Shown here: piece after piece, positions 44,600 to 55,162 of the stretch | Layout: each line of letters starts with the position of its first letter | Numbering within the stretch: position 1 is the stretch's first letter | Assembly (NCBI GenBank): GCA_025699005.1 | Contig: JAILWI010000001.1 | Span: 186,001-250,000, forward strand | DNA: 64,000 bases | Source of the DNA: Chloroflexota bacterium | Lineage (GTDB): Bacteria; Chloroflexota; Limnocylindria; QHBO01 | Direction: 5' to 3' | Position numbers and translations under genes: made by a program | The notes under the pieces: generated by a model | The model's input: the letters and a program-made list of their open reading frames with translations, nothing else | Database searches by the model: none | What the model was told of the DNA's origin: nothing

Positions 44600-45511
44600 G
44601 TGGTCGATCCAGCCGCGCGCGCTGAGCGCGGCGTTCCGGTCCTCATCGGCGCCGACGAGATGGCGCGCATCGACGAGGCCGCGCAGCGCCTGGGACTGAC
44701 CGAGGACGCCCTCATGGAGTCCGCGGGCGCCGCGGTCGCGGAGGTTGCCCAGGCGGAGCTCGTCAGGCTCGCCGAGCGCATCCGGGGCCCCGGCGGGCCG
44801 CTCGTGAGGCCCCCGCTCGTGGTCGTGCTGTGCGGTCCCGGCAACAACGGGGGTGACGGGTTCGTCGCCGCGCGGCGCCTGGCCGCGGCCGGACGCCGGG
44901 TGCTCACCGTCCTCGTCGGCGACGCCTCGAAGGTCGGCGGGCATGCGGCCGGCCACAACTGGAACGTGCTCCAGGCGATGGCGTCAGCCGGTTCGCTGGA
45001 CCTGTTCGTGGCCCCCACGCCCGAGCTCCTGCTCCGGCTCCGCGAGCAGATCGCCGAGGCGACACTGGTCGTCGACGCGCTCCTCGGGTCTGGTGCATCG
45101 GGTCCGCTTCGCGAGCCGATCTCGACTGCGGTCGACCTCGTCAACGCGACCCGCTCGCACGCGGACGCGGCGGGCCGTCCGTTCAGCGTCTTGGCCGTCG
45201 ACACGCCGACCCGGATCGACCTGACCGGCGGGTCCCGCTCGACGCCGGTGGTGACCGCCGATCTGACCGTGACGTTCCATCGTGCCAAGGCGGGCTTCGC
45301 CCTCGACCGCGATGCACGCCGCCTGGCCGGGCGCTACCTCGTGGCGCCGATCGGGATCCCACTCGAGGCCGAGGGCGACATCGTTCCGCCCGACGGCGAG
45401 TACCCGCCGGGCCGGATCACCGAGGTGAACTGGCAGGAGCCGATCGAGCGCGCCGATGCGGCCCATCGCCCGGGCGGCGGCATCGCGGCCGGACCGGGCC
45501 GCACCGACTGA
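44600..45511 (+). CDS. nnrE: NAD(P)H-hydrate epimerase
   Basis: YjeF N-terminal-domain enzyme of 303 residues that repairs hydrated NAD(P)H. VLCGPGNNGGDGFVAARRLAA is the nucleotide-binding signature, with VVDALLGSG and a later AVDTPTRIDLTGG. The usual kinase (NnrD) domain is not fused and not present next door. GTG start 3 bp after the cytochrome gene. Confidence 0.88.
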   Translation: MVDPAARAERGVPVLIGADEMARIDEAAQRLGLTEDALMESAGAAVAEVAQAELVRLAERIRGPGGPLVRPPLVVVLCGPGNNGGDGFVAARRLAAAGRRVLTVLVGDASKVGGHAAGHNWNVLQAMASAGSLDLFVAPTPELLLRLREQIAEATLVVDALLGSGASGPLREPISTAVDLVNATRSHADAAGRPFSVLAVDTPTRIDLTGGSRSTPVVTADLTVTFHRAKAGFALDRDARRLAGRYLVAPIGIPLEAEGDIVPPDGEYPPGRITEVNWQEPIERADAAHRPGGGIAAGPGRTD

Positions 45512-45514
45512 GCC

Positions 45515-46126
45515 TCAGCCCGCGGCAGGTGTGCCCGGTTCGCTCGTTCCGCGCTTCTCGAGGGGCACGTCTCGCCGGCACAAGTCGCACGCTTCGGGCT
45601 CGAACGAGGAGATCTCGATGCGTCCCAGGGCATGCACCGGCAGGCCGAGGTCGAGGGCATCGACCGACCGGTCGGCGATGACCGTCGCCGCCACCGGCTC
45701 GACGCCCGCGGCTCGCACCGCCTCGATCGTCTCGAGCAGCGACGCGCCGGTCGTCAGGATGTCGTCGACGATCGCCACGCGCTCGCCGGGCCCGATCGGC
45801 CACCCCCGGCGCAGGGCGCGCCCGCCGTCGACCGGCTCGGCGAAGGCGGCACGCACGTCACCGCCCAGCTGGCGAGCCGTCTCGAACGCGAGCAGCACGC
45901 CGCCCGTCGTGGGACCGACCACGAGCGTTGGGGCCGAAGGAGCGAGCGCCTCGGCCATGCGGCGGCACAGCTCGACGCCGTAGCGCGGGTGCTGGAGGAC
46001 GAGGAACTTCTCGAGGTAGCGGCCGGCATGGCGGCCGGACTTCAGGAGGAAGTGACCCTCCAGGAGCGCGCCCGCATCGGCGAACAGCGATTCGACGCTG
46101 GCCGCGCGAAGGGACGCATCGGTCAT
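45515..46126 (-). CDS. pyrE: orotate phosphoribosyltransferase PyrE
   Basis: Adds PRPP to orotate in pyrimidine synthesis; 203 residues. PRPP motif VAIVDDILTTGAS, LLKSGRHAGRYLEKF and GPTTGGVLLAFE. ATG at 46126 overlaps the stop of the unknown gene upstream (ATGA). The C-terminal tail has CDLC, not usual in the family, possibly a metal or redox spot. Confidence 0.94.
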   Translation of the reverse strand: MTDASLRAASVESLFADAGALLEGHFLLKSGRHAGRYLEKFLVLQHPRYGVELCRRMAEALAPSAPTLVVGPTTGGVLLAFETARQLGGDVRAAFAEPVDGGRALRRGWPIGPGERVAIVDDILTTGASLLETIEAVRAAGVEPVAATVIADRSVDALDLGLPVHALGRIEISSFEPEACDLCRRDVPLEKRGTSEPGTPAAG

Positions 46127-46944
46127 TCGTAGACGGCCGTAAAGTCCACCGCGGGATAGCGGTCGGCGAGTGCCTCGGTGACCCAGTGGAGGACGTCGGC
46201 GGGGTCGTAGAAGGCGGCGATCGTCTTCGCCTCGGTGACCGACAGGCCGGGCCGTCGTGCCTCGGCGCTGGCCACCACGTCCTGCGGGCGATCCGAGAGG
46301 TCCAGGCTCGTCTCGAACCGGCCATCGGCGCGCAGGATGAGCATGTCGTCCGGCTCGTCGAGGAGCGGGAGGTCGCCGGTCCGTCGCAGGACCTCCTCGG
46401 CGTTGGCCGTGAACTCCCGGAGCAGCTGGGCCTGGGTTCCACCGAGCTGTGCGCGATAGGCGTCGGCCAGCTGCCAGAGCCGCTGCGCCGCGAGCGTCTC
46501 CTGCTGAGGCGGCGGCAGCTCGCTCTGCCAATCGTCGCCCCCTTCGACCAGCTCCTCCTCGCGCGCCAGCTCGTCGGCCGAGACGAGGTGGCTCGGCGCG
46601 TCCCGAGCCGCCTCGATGAACCACGACAGGATGTCCGCCGGGTTGTAGAGCTCGATGAGCTCGCTGATCGTGTCGACCAGCTGCTCCTCGTCGTACCACT
46701 CGCTGTCCGCGGGATCCTGGTAGGTGAGGCGGGTCGTCCAGGTCTCGTCGACCGGGTGATAGAGGAGGTAGTCCTGCTCGTTGTCGACGAGCTTGATCGG
46801 CCCGATCTCTCGCAGCCGGTTGCGGTTCTGATCCAGGAACCGGCGCAGCTGCTCGGTGGCCTCGTACAGGAAGTCGCGGCGTTCGAGCTCGGCCTCGGCG
46901 GCGAGCTCGCGGAGCGCGACGAGGCGAGGCGACGGTGCGCTCAC
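46123..46944 (-). CDS. pyr-operon protein with internal duplication, unknown function
   Basis: 273 residues, acidic, without membrane segments. Two halves share a pattern: YNPADILSWFIEA (near 112-124) and YDPADVLHWVTEA (near 249-261), so it contains a duplicated domain. GTG at 46944 overlaps the previous stop by 4 bp and its own stop overlaps pyrE by 4 bp, so it is translated with pyrE. Family not recognised. Confidence 0.8.
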   Translation of the reverse strand: MSAPSPRLVALRELAAEAELERRDFLYEATEQLRRFLDQNRNRLREIGPIKLVDNEQDYLLYHPVDETWTTRLTYQDPADSEWYDEEQLVDTISELIELYNPADILSWFIEAARDAPSHLVSADELAREEELVEGGDDWQSELPPPQQETLAAQRLWQLADAYRAQLGGTQAQLLREFTANAEEVLRRTGDLPLLDEPDDMLILRADGRFETSLDLSDRPQDVVASAEARRPGLSVTEAKTIAAFYDPADVLHWVTEALADRYPAVDFTAVYE

Positions 46945-47267
46945 GGCTTGTACACGAAGTCCGGGCCCATCCGCTCGCGGAGGAAGATCGTGTGCTTCGA
47001 GTCGAAGACCGACTCGGCCACGCGATGGCCGAAGCCGCGCATGCCCGGATCGGCGTAGAGCTCGTCGAGCACCGCGTAGTTCGGCAGATCGAGGATCAGG
47101 ACGTTGTTCCACGTCGATCCCTCGGTCACGTTGAACCAGCCGACGAACCGGACGCCGTACTTCGCCTCGGTCTGCCGCGCAGTGCGCGGGAAGATGTGGC
47201 GCATGCCGCGCTTGAAGATCGTGTCGCGTCCCTTGCGGACGTTGAAGAAGGTGACCATGAGGGGCAT
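46941..47267 (-). CDS. small soluble protein of the pyr operon, unknown function
   Basis: 108 residues, compact mix of beta and alpha (MVTFFNVRKGR, FVGWFNVTEGSTWNNVLILDLP), with a look of ferredoxin-like dimeric barrels such as EthD/NIPSNAP, but I cannot assign it. Start ATG 47267, directly after the upstream stop. Confidence 0.75.
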   Translation of the reverse strand: MPLMVTFFNVRKGRDTIFKRGMRHIFPRTARQTEAKYGVRFVGWFNVTEGSTWNNVLILDLPNYAVLDELYADPGMRGFGHRVAESVFDSKHTIFLRERMGPDFVYKP

Positions 47268-47654
47268 CTAGTCGTTCCGTCTCCCTTCGTTGCGCTCGTC
47301 CGGCTCAGCCACGGCAGGTGTCTCGGGTGTCATTGCGTCCTCGGCGTCCGCCGTCGCGCTCGTGTCGATCGTCCGGCCCGGCCGGACTACGCCCACCTGG
47401 CGGCCCCGGCCGCGCACCCGCCGCCGATCGGCGAAGAAGACGCGCAGCAGGAAGACGCTCGTCATGCTCACGAAGAACAGCAGGACGAGGTCGACGAACA
47501 GGAGCGCGGCGAGCAGCCACACGGGCCAGCCGAACGCGAAGAGGCCGACGGGGATGAGGAGCAGGATGGCGGCGAACAGGATCGCCTGCGTCACGAAGCA
47601 TCCGAAGCCTGGGCCCTCGTTCGGATCGAGATCCTCGTTGTACCGGATCGACAA
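47268..47654 (-). CDS. small membrane protein of the pyr operon, unknown function
   Basis: 128 residues from the TTG at 47654, which has GAGGAA upstream; an ATG at 47705 would add 17 polar residues. Two hydrophobic segments (about 20-42 and 47-72), then a basic RRRVRGRGRQ and an acidic tail. Function unknown. Confidence 0.65.
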   Translation of the reverse strand: MSIRYNEDLDPNEGPGFGCFVTQAILFAAILLLIPVGLFAFGWPVWLLAALLFVDLVLLFFVSMTSVFLLRVFFADRRRVRGRGRQVGVVRPGRTIDTSATADAEDAMTPETPAVAEPDERNEGRRND

Positions 47655-47733
47655 GCCGTTCCTCGTCTGTGGTGCTCGGGCGAGTGGCGAGCCGCATGGT
47701 CCCACATCCGCGAACCCTCCGCCCGCCGGCGCC

Positions 47734-49088
47734 TCAGCGCCGATAGGTGATGCGGCCGTCCGCCACGGTCAGATGCACGACGCCCGGAAGCTCCATGCCG
47801 GCGAGCGGGGTGTTCGACGCGTCCGAGGCAAGCTCGTCGCGGTCGACGGTCCAGCGCGCGGCTGGATCGAACATCACGAGATCGGCCGGTTCGCCGATCG
47901 CGAGGCTGCGTCGCTCGCCGATGATCTCCGCCGGCCTGATCGAGAGCGCAGCGACGAGGCGCAGGAGCTCGAGCCGTCCTGTCTCGACGGCCGCCAAACC
48001 GAGGCTCAGCGCCGTCTCGAGCCCGATCATGCCCGGAGCAGCGTCGTCGAACGGGACGAGCTTCCGCTCGGGCGGATGCGGAGCGTGGTCGGTCGCGATG
48101 GCGTCGATCACCCCGTCGCGGAGGCCGTCGAGCAACGCGAGCGCGTCGGCGCGCGATGCGAGTGGCGGATTCACGCGGCACGAGCCGTCGTACGCCGTAT
48201 CGGGATCGGGCGCCGCTTCGCCGGTGGGCTCCTCCCAGCTGAAGCGCCGCGAACCTCCGACCCACTCGTCGCTGAGCGCCAGGTGGTGCGGCGTGACGTC
48301 GCAGGTCACCGGCAGGCCACGGGCACGGGCACGTCGGATGGCATCGAGGCCCGCCGCCGTGGACAGGTGGGTCACGTGGAGGGCGGCGCCCGTCTCGGCG
48401 ACCAGCGCAATGTCGCGCTCGATCACCGTGAGCTCGGCGCTGACAGGCCAGCCGCGGAGACCCAGCCGCGCGGCCGTCGGCCCCGCCCGCATCACGCTGC
48501 CCGCGGCCAGCGACGGCTCCTCCGCATGCTCGACGAGCGGTCGCCCGACACCGCGAAGGTACGCCAGCGCGGCGCGGGTGAGCCGGGCATCGGGGATCGA
48601 GGCCCCGTCATCGGAGAACGCGACGGCTCCGGCATCGGCCATCGAGGCCAGCTCGGCCAGCTGCTCCCCAGCTCGGCCGACCGTGACCGAGCCGATGACT
48701 CGCACCCGGCACGAAGCGCCCCGCGCGCGCTCGAGAACCCAGCGGATCCGCGCCGGCTCGTCGAGCGGCGGGGTGGTGTTCGGCATGGCGCAGATCGTCG
48801 TGAAGCCTCCGCGCGCCGCGGCTCGTGCACCGCTGGCGATCGTCTCTGCGCCGCCGTCACCGGGCTCGCGCAGGTGGACGTGCAGATCACAGAAGCCGGG
48901 GGCGACGACCAGGCCGTCCCCGTCGATCTCCTCCTCCGAGCCGCGCGTGCGGGCCGGGTCGGCGATATGGCCATCGAGCACGGCGAGGTCGCGCACGGCG
49001 TCGGTGCCATCGTTCGGGTCGATCACGCGCACGCGGCGCACGACGAACGACGTTGGAGGATCGCCCGCCTGCCCGAAGCGTGCTGGAT

Positions 49089-49092
<4 letters not shown>
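47734..49092 (-). CDS. pyrC: dihydroorotase PyrC
   Basis: Third step of pyrimidine synthesis (carbamoyl-aspartate to dihydroorotate); 452 residues, type I. Metal sites: DLHVHLREPG, the second-His segments VEHAEE and VTHLSTA, and ATDHAPH. GTG at 49092 overlaps the pyrB stop by 4 bp. The N-terminal extension NPARFGQAGDPP is short. Confidence 0.94.
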
Positions 49093-50599
<1,507 letters not shown>

Positions 50600-50633
50600 T
50601 TAAAGGGCTTGCCGCTGAGTATAGCGAGGCCCC

Positions 50634-52379
50634 CTACGGCGCATCGCCCTCCACGCCGAAGCGGAATGCCGCCGGTCCGAACCAACCATCGTCACCGCTG
50701 CCGACGACCTCGACCTCGTCCGGTTCGTCGCCGAGGTTCCGCGTCACCAAGAGCAGGTCGGCCGAGGGTGCCGACAGGTCGCCAGCGAGCATCCGCCTGG
50801 CGGTGACGAGGAGATGGCGACCGGTCGGGGCGACCTTGACGTCGACCACGGGTGACCCCTCGGGAACGTCGGCGGCGTCCAGGGCGTTCCGCGAAGTCAG
50901 GCCGGCCGGGTCGTTCGCGCGGCCGAGGTAGACGCGCGCGCGATCCGGATAGGTGCGCGCGCCCTGTGATATCCCCGTCCAAGCCGCGTCCCACACGGCG
51001 TAGGCATTGCTGTCCGGCCCCCACGAGATGGCCGCCGACGCGAAAGCGTCGCGATCGATCGTCACGTCGCTGAAGAGTGGGCGCGAGCTCTCGAAGCGGA
51101 AGCCGCCCCGGCCGTCGGCCCGGTTCTCGGCAAGCCAGGGAGCGCCGCCCTCGGTGAACAGGTACTCGTCGCCGGATGCTGACATGCGCCCGATCCAGTA
51201 GATGACCAGTCCGCCGTTCGAGCTGACGAGGGGCTGGAACACATTCTCGGCCGCGGGGAAGGCACTGGCCGACGGATCGCCGGCCTCGATGGCGGGCCCT
51301 TCGGCGTGGACCGTCAGCAAGTGACTTCGCGGCGTGTCGCCGGCCAGGCTCACCCACAGGTATGCGGTATCCGGGTCGTCACTCGGCGCCCACGTCGCGG
51401 CGTAGGCGTTGCCGACGTCCGTCAGCGCGCTCGCGTTGCCGGTCGACGCCTCGAACAGCCACGCCTCCGTCCCCTCGCCGGGGGTGGCGACGGTGAACGC
51501 CAGGTGGCGTGCGTCGGGCGACCAGGCGAGCAGCTCGAGGAACGGGCTGCCCGCCGCCGACGTGGCGAGGCGCACGGTGTCGCCGACGGACACGTCCGAG
51601 CTCAGGGGAGGTTCATCCGGCCGGAGCGCCAAGCCCTCGGAGATGCGGGTCGCGCGGACCTCATTCATCCCGCTGAGTCCCAGTTCGGTGATGTAGGCCA
51701 ACCATTGCCCATCCGGCGACAGCTCGGCGGCCACCGGGGCTCCGGCCGGCGTGTCCGCCTCCTGGATGAGTTCGCCCGTCATGCCATCCCGGACCGTCAG
51801 CGCCAGGTTGTCGAAGGGCCCGGTCAGGGCGAGGACCACGTCCGGTTCCGGCGACGCGGGGATCGGCGTGGCCGTCGGGGATGGCGCCGCCGAGCTGGAC
51901 GGCACGTCGGCGGACGCGGAGGGGGCAGGAGTCTGGACCGGTGGAAGCGTCGGAAGGGCGGCACTCGGCTCCGAACTGAACAGCTCCGCCGACGGAGTCG
52001 GGCTCGCCGCGCCGACGGGCGCCTCACTCTCGGGTGCCCCGAGCAGCACGACGGCCAGGAGTGCGCCGGTGATGACTGCCAGGCCACCACCAAGGCCGGC
52101 GAGGATGGCGGGTGGTCGTCGCCACCATGCCTGTCCGCCACCCGAGCGGGATGCGACGCCGGTTCGGACGCGGGCCCCGAGGTCGCGCGGCGGCGGGACG
52201 TGGCGGAGTCCGGCCACGATGCGCCGGCTGTCGGCAAAGGCGGTGGCAGTCGCTCGGCACTGGGCGCACGTCTCCAGGTGGGCGTCCAGGCGGCGCCGCT
52301 CCTCCTCGGAGAGATCGTCGTGCAGCGACGCGCTGATGAGCTCCTCCCACGCCTCGTGGCGTCGGCGATCGAACGTCAT
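50634..52379 (-). CDS. anti-sigma factor with zinc-finger and extracellular propeller-like domain
   Basis: 581 residues: N-terminal HC2-type zinc finger (LDAHLETCAQC), a linker, one membrane helix near residues 95-115, a Ser/Pro/Ala-rich stretch, then an outer domain with repeated WSPD/SPDG-type beta-propeller strands (AAELSPDGQWLAYI, LLAWSPDARHLAF). ATG at 52379 overlaps the ECF sigma gene by 4 bp. The cytosolic finger holds the sigma factor; the propeller may sense an outside signal. Confidence 0.88.
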   Translation of the reverse strand: MTFDRRRHEAWEELISASLHDDLSEEERRRLDAHLETCAQCRATATAFADSRRIVAGLRHVPPPRDLGARVRTGVASRSGGGQAWWRRPPAILAGLGGGLAVITGALLAVVLLGAPESEAPVGAASPTPSAELFSSEPSAALPTLPPVQTPAPSASADVPSSSAAPSPTATPIPASPEPDVVLALTGPFDNLALTVRDGMTGELIQEADTPAGAPVAAELSPDGQWLAYITELGLSGMNEVRATRISEGLALRPDEPPLSSDVSVGDTVRLATSAAGSPFLELLAWSPDARHLAFTVATPGEGTEAWLFEASTGNASALTDVGNAYAATWAPSDDPDTAYLWVSLAGDTPRSHLLTVHAEGPAIEAGDPSASAFPAAENVFQPLVSSNGGLVIYWIGRMSASGDEYLFTEGGAPWLAENRADGRGGFRFESSRPLFSDVTIDRDAFASAAISWGPDSNAYAVWDAAWTGISQGARTYPDRARVYLGRANDPAGLTSRNALDAADVPEGSPVVDVKVAPTGRHLLVTARRMLAGDLSAPSADLLLVTRNLGDEPDEVEVVGSGDDGWFGPAAFRFGVEGDAP

Positions 52380-52960
52380 CGGACGAATCCCTCGGCGGCC
52401 AGTGCCCGTCGCATCTCGCCCCGGGCCCGACACAGCAGCGTCCGCACCGCCGCGTACGAAAGCCCCATGACGTCGCCGATCTGGTGCGCGCTCATGTCAT
52501 CGAGGTCGCTGAGCAGGAGGCATTGCCGGTGGTTCGGGCGGAGCGTCAGCAGAGCGCGCTGGACGCGCTCGTCGAGCGTGGCGGCCATGACCTGCGCCTC
52601 GGGTCCCGGGCGCTGGTCGGGGCGGTTCGCGTAGATCGGGCTGTCGTCGCCCATCGGCGTGACCATCTTTCGGCGACGCATGTCGTCGATCGCGGTGTTC
52701 GTCGCGATCCGGTACAGCCACGATCGGGTGGAGGCTGCCTCGGTGATCGTGTCCAGCTTTCGGTAGGCCTTGATGAACGTGTCCTGGGTGATATCGGCGG
52801 CGCGGTCCGCATCCCCGACCATGCGCAGCACGTAGTTGAAGATCGGCGAGGAGTACTCCTCGAAGAGGCGGTCGAACTCGGCGTGGTCGTGGCTCTCGGC
52901 GCGCGGGCTCACCGTGGGGGCATCCCACGTGATCCGGCCACGAACCGCCACCGACTGCAC
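52376..52960 (-). CDS. ECF-type sigma factor (partner of the HC2 anti-sigma)
   Basis: 194 residues. Region 2 NYVLRMVGDADRAADITQDTFIKAYRKL; region 4 LTLRPNHRQCLLLSDLDDMSAHQIGDVMGLSYAAVRTLLCRARGEMRRAL with its helix-turn-helix. Cysteines in region 4 (RQCLLL, LLCRARG) are unusual. A possible ECF promoter lies just upstream. Confidence 0.93.
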   Translation of the reverse strand: MQSVAVRGRITWDAPTVSPRAESHDHAEFDRLFEEYSSPIFNYVLRMVGDADRAADITQDTFIKAYRKLDTITEAASTRSWLYRIATNTAIDDMRRRKMVTPMGDDSPIYANRPDQRPGPEAQVMAATLDERVQRALLTLRPNHRQCLLLSDLDDMSAHQIGDVMGLSYAAVRTLLCRARGEMRRALAAEGFVR

Positions 52961-53000
52961 CTCATCCTCCGCACGTGCGCCCCCTCCCCGTTCCGACCCT

Positions 53001-53024
53001 GACGAATGACCGGTGACAAGTGTT
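53001..53024 (-). promoter_or_regulatory. candidate ECF promoter of the sigma/anti-sigma pair
   Basis: On the minus strand AAC (53024-53022), 17-bp spacer and CGTC (53004-53001), resembling the AAC-N16/17-CGTC of many ECF promoters, so autoregulation is possible. It overlaps the last two bases of the upstream GalT-like gene. Confidence 0.35.
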
Positions 53025-54006
53025 ACCCGGCGAGGTGCTGCCGGAGCACCTCGGCCGCGTACTCCGGCGCGACCGGATTCACGGCGAGCGCCGTAGCGCG
53101 CTCGAGCCCCGCGATGACCCGCAGGCGTGGATGGATCTCCCAGTGCCAGTGAAAGGTCTGGTCCAGCCGCTCCCCGGACGGGGCCGTGTGCAGGAACAGG
53201 TTGTAGGGCGGGTCGCCCAACGCGTCGAGCGCGTGGAGCGCCCGCTGCAGCGTGGCCGTCGTGGCGGCGATCGCCTCGTCGTCGAGCGTCGTGAAATCGG
53301 CGGCGTGGGCCCGTGGCACGACCATCATCTCGAATGCGGAGCGGCTCGCAGCCGGCGCGAAGACGATCGCGTGGTGATCGGCGAAGACGAGGCGCTCACC
53401 GCGTTCCTCCTCGGATTCCGACAGCGCGCACCAGACGCAGCGCCGTGACTTGATCATCTGGCGGGCGCCGCCCCCGATCTCCTCGGCCACCCAATGGGGG
53501 ACCTGGGGGATCGCGTAGAGCTCGACGTTGAGGTGCGACGAGCGTGACCCTGCCTGCCGTCCGTGGCTCTGCACGACCTGGATGTAGAGGGGTTCGGGTC
53601 GTCCTTCGGCGTTGGCCTCGCGCGGCTCTTCGCCCAAGGCCCGCATCGCGTCGCGCGCGGCGCGGACCAGCGCGCCGGCGAGCTGCGGCGCCGCGTCGGC
53701 CATGCGCTCGTGATGGTCGCGCGGCCCGACGAGGATCTCCCAGGAGCCGGTCGCGCGCTCCACCTCGCTCAGGCTGAGCTGTGCGGCCTGCTCCTTCGAG
53801 GAGTCGATGCGGTGGAACGCGTCCGACCGCAGCGGGACTCTGCGCACGAGATGCGGGGCGGCGTCATCGGGCGCGTCGTCGCAGTGGCGGCAGTGCGTGC
53901 CCTCGACCGGCTGTGCCTCGACGGCGAATGCATCGCGATCGAAGGCGCGGTCGGCGACGATGGCCGACCACCAGCCGGTGACCGGGTCCCGTCGCAGCTC
54001 GAACAC
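53023..54006 (-). CDS. GalT-like protein lacking the nucleophilic histidine
   Basis: 327 residues of the galactose-1-phosphate uridylyltransferase (HIT) family. Family parts are visible: CRHC and CVWC zinc-like pairs, SHGRQAGS, FHWHWEIHPRL, NPVAPEYAAEVL. At the active site, where the family has HPHxQ, it reads HLNVE (His158, Asn160, Glu162): the nucleophile His is Asn. Either it does a different reaction or it works as a partner of the GalT-like protein next door, which keeps HxHxQ. Confidence 0.8.
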   Translation of the reverse strand: MFELRRDPVTGWWSAIVADRAFDRDAFAVEAQPVEGTHCRHCDDAPDDAAPHLVRRVPLRSDAFHRIDSSKEQAAQLSLSEVERATGSWEILVGPRDHHERMADAAPQLAGALVRAARDAMRALGEEPREANAEGRPEPLYIQVVQSHGRQAGSRSSHLNVELYAIPQVPHWVAEEIGGGARQMIKSRRCVWCALSESEEERGERLVFADHHAIVFAPAASRSAFEMMVVPRAHAADFTTLDDEAIAATTATLQRALHALDALGDPPYNLFLHTAPSGERLDQTFHWHWEIHPRLRVIAGLERATALAVNPVAPEYAAEVLRQHLAG

Positions 54007-54036
54007 GGCGGCATCGTACTCGATGCCCGACGCCGG

Positions 54037-55065
54037 TCAGCGCAGCTGCTCGATCAGCTCGAAGGGGTCCGAGCTCACGATCGGCGTGCCGAAGAGCTCC
54101 ATCGCGCCGATGTCCGACGGTCGCGAAGCGAGGTCGCCCCGGTCGACGATCCGGACGATCGGCGGGACGCTGTCCCACCCATCGGCCTCGCCAAGCGGGG
54201 GGCGCCACACGGCGAGGTTGAAGGACTGGACCCCGACCCGGTCGCGATACGCCTCGAGCGTGCGTCCGAGCGCATCGGCGAAGGCAGGGTCGGTCTCCTC
54301 GGTGCCCGCCTCGGCGACGAGCCAGACCTCGCGTTCCTTGCGGGGGGTAACACTGGCGAGGAGCGTCACGCCATCGGCGACGTCGATCGCCAGGCCGAGG
54401 CTCCGATGCACGGCCACCAGCTCCTCGACGAGGTCTCCGCCGTGCGCCGCGGAATACGCGGCCACGTCCCGGCGGAAGCGCTCGAGGTGCTGATAGTGCG
54501 ACCCGGAGCCGAGGAGGGCCTGGGCATGGCCGTGCACGATCGATCCGCCCGCGCGCCACAGGCAGTTCCAGATGAGGAGGTAGTTGACGGCAGTCGCGTC
54601 CGCCTCCCGCGCGCGCTCGGCCCACGCGCGCCCCGTCCGCAGCACGTCGGCAACAAGCCCGCGGTCGAAGACGAGCGGATCGTGCCGATCGAAAACCAGC
54701 ACGGCGTGATGCGCATCGGCGAGGGCGGCATTGGCGCCGGTGATCACGTGGTCTCCGGAGACGCGCCCGAACGAGTCGGCCGGGGTGCCCGTGGTCGGCT
54801 CGCAGAACGGATCGCCCTCGTGCTCGGCCAGCTCCGCCCGCAGGTCGGGAGCGCTGCGGCCGCGATCGATCGGTCGCCGGGCGCGCAACGGCGAGAAGAT
54901 CGTCGACTCGCCGATGGCGAGGTTCGTGGCGTGGATCATCGACTGCTCCCGAACGGCCTCGACCGACCCGAACCGCTCGCGCAGCCAGCCGTGGAGCTCG
55001 GGCGGTGGGTCCGTCCGTCCACGCACGAGTCGGGCCTCCACGAGGCGCGCGGCGCGCTCCTGCAT
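54037..55065 (-). CDS. GalT/HIT-like nucleotidyltransferase, intact HxHxQ
   Basis: 342 residues from the ATG at 55065. HGHAQALL (His178, His180, Gln182) matches the HxHxQ nucleophile of GalT/HIT transferases, after NCLWRAGGS. The start is doubtful: the same frame is open further up with only CTG codons (55116, overlapping a TGA as CTGA), while an ATG at 55166 overlapping the kelch gene stop reads a 17-codon frame ending in TGA. That arrangement suggests a frameshift or a leader peptide. Substrate unknown; the neighbour GalT-like gene is 31 bp on. Confidence 0.68.
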   Translation of the reverse strand: MQERAARLVEARLVRGRTDPPPELHGWLRERFGSVEAVREQSMIHATNLAIGESTIFSPLRARRPIDRGRSAPDLRAELAEHEGDPFCEPTTGTPADSFGRVSGDHVITGANAALADAHHAVLVFDRHDPLVFDRGLVADVLRTGRAWAERAREADATAVNYLLIWNCLWRAGGSIVHGHAQALLGSGSHYQHLERFRRDVAAYSAAHGGDLVEELVAVHRSLGLAIDVADGVTLLASVTPRKEREVWLVAEAGTEETDPAFADALGRTLEAYRDRVGVQSFNLAVWRPPLGEADGWDSVPPIVRIVDRGDLASRPSDIGAMELFGTPIVSSDPFELIEQLR

Positions 55066-55162
55066 CGGCCCGGTCAGCGCTGCGATGCGGTCCGGAAGGT
55101 CGAAGATGCTCGTCAGCCGTACTCCCAGCTGCGCCGCTGGGAGGGTGCCCAGCCCCGTTTGC

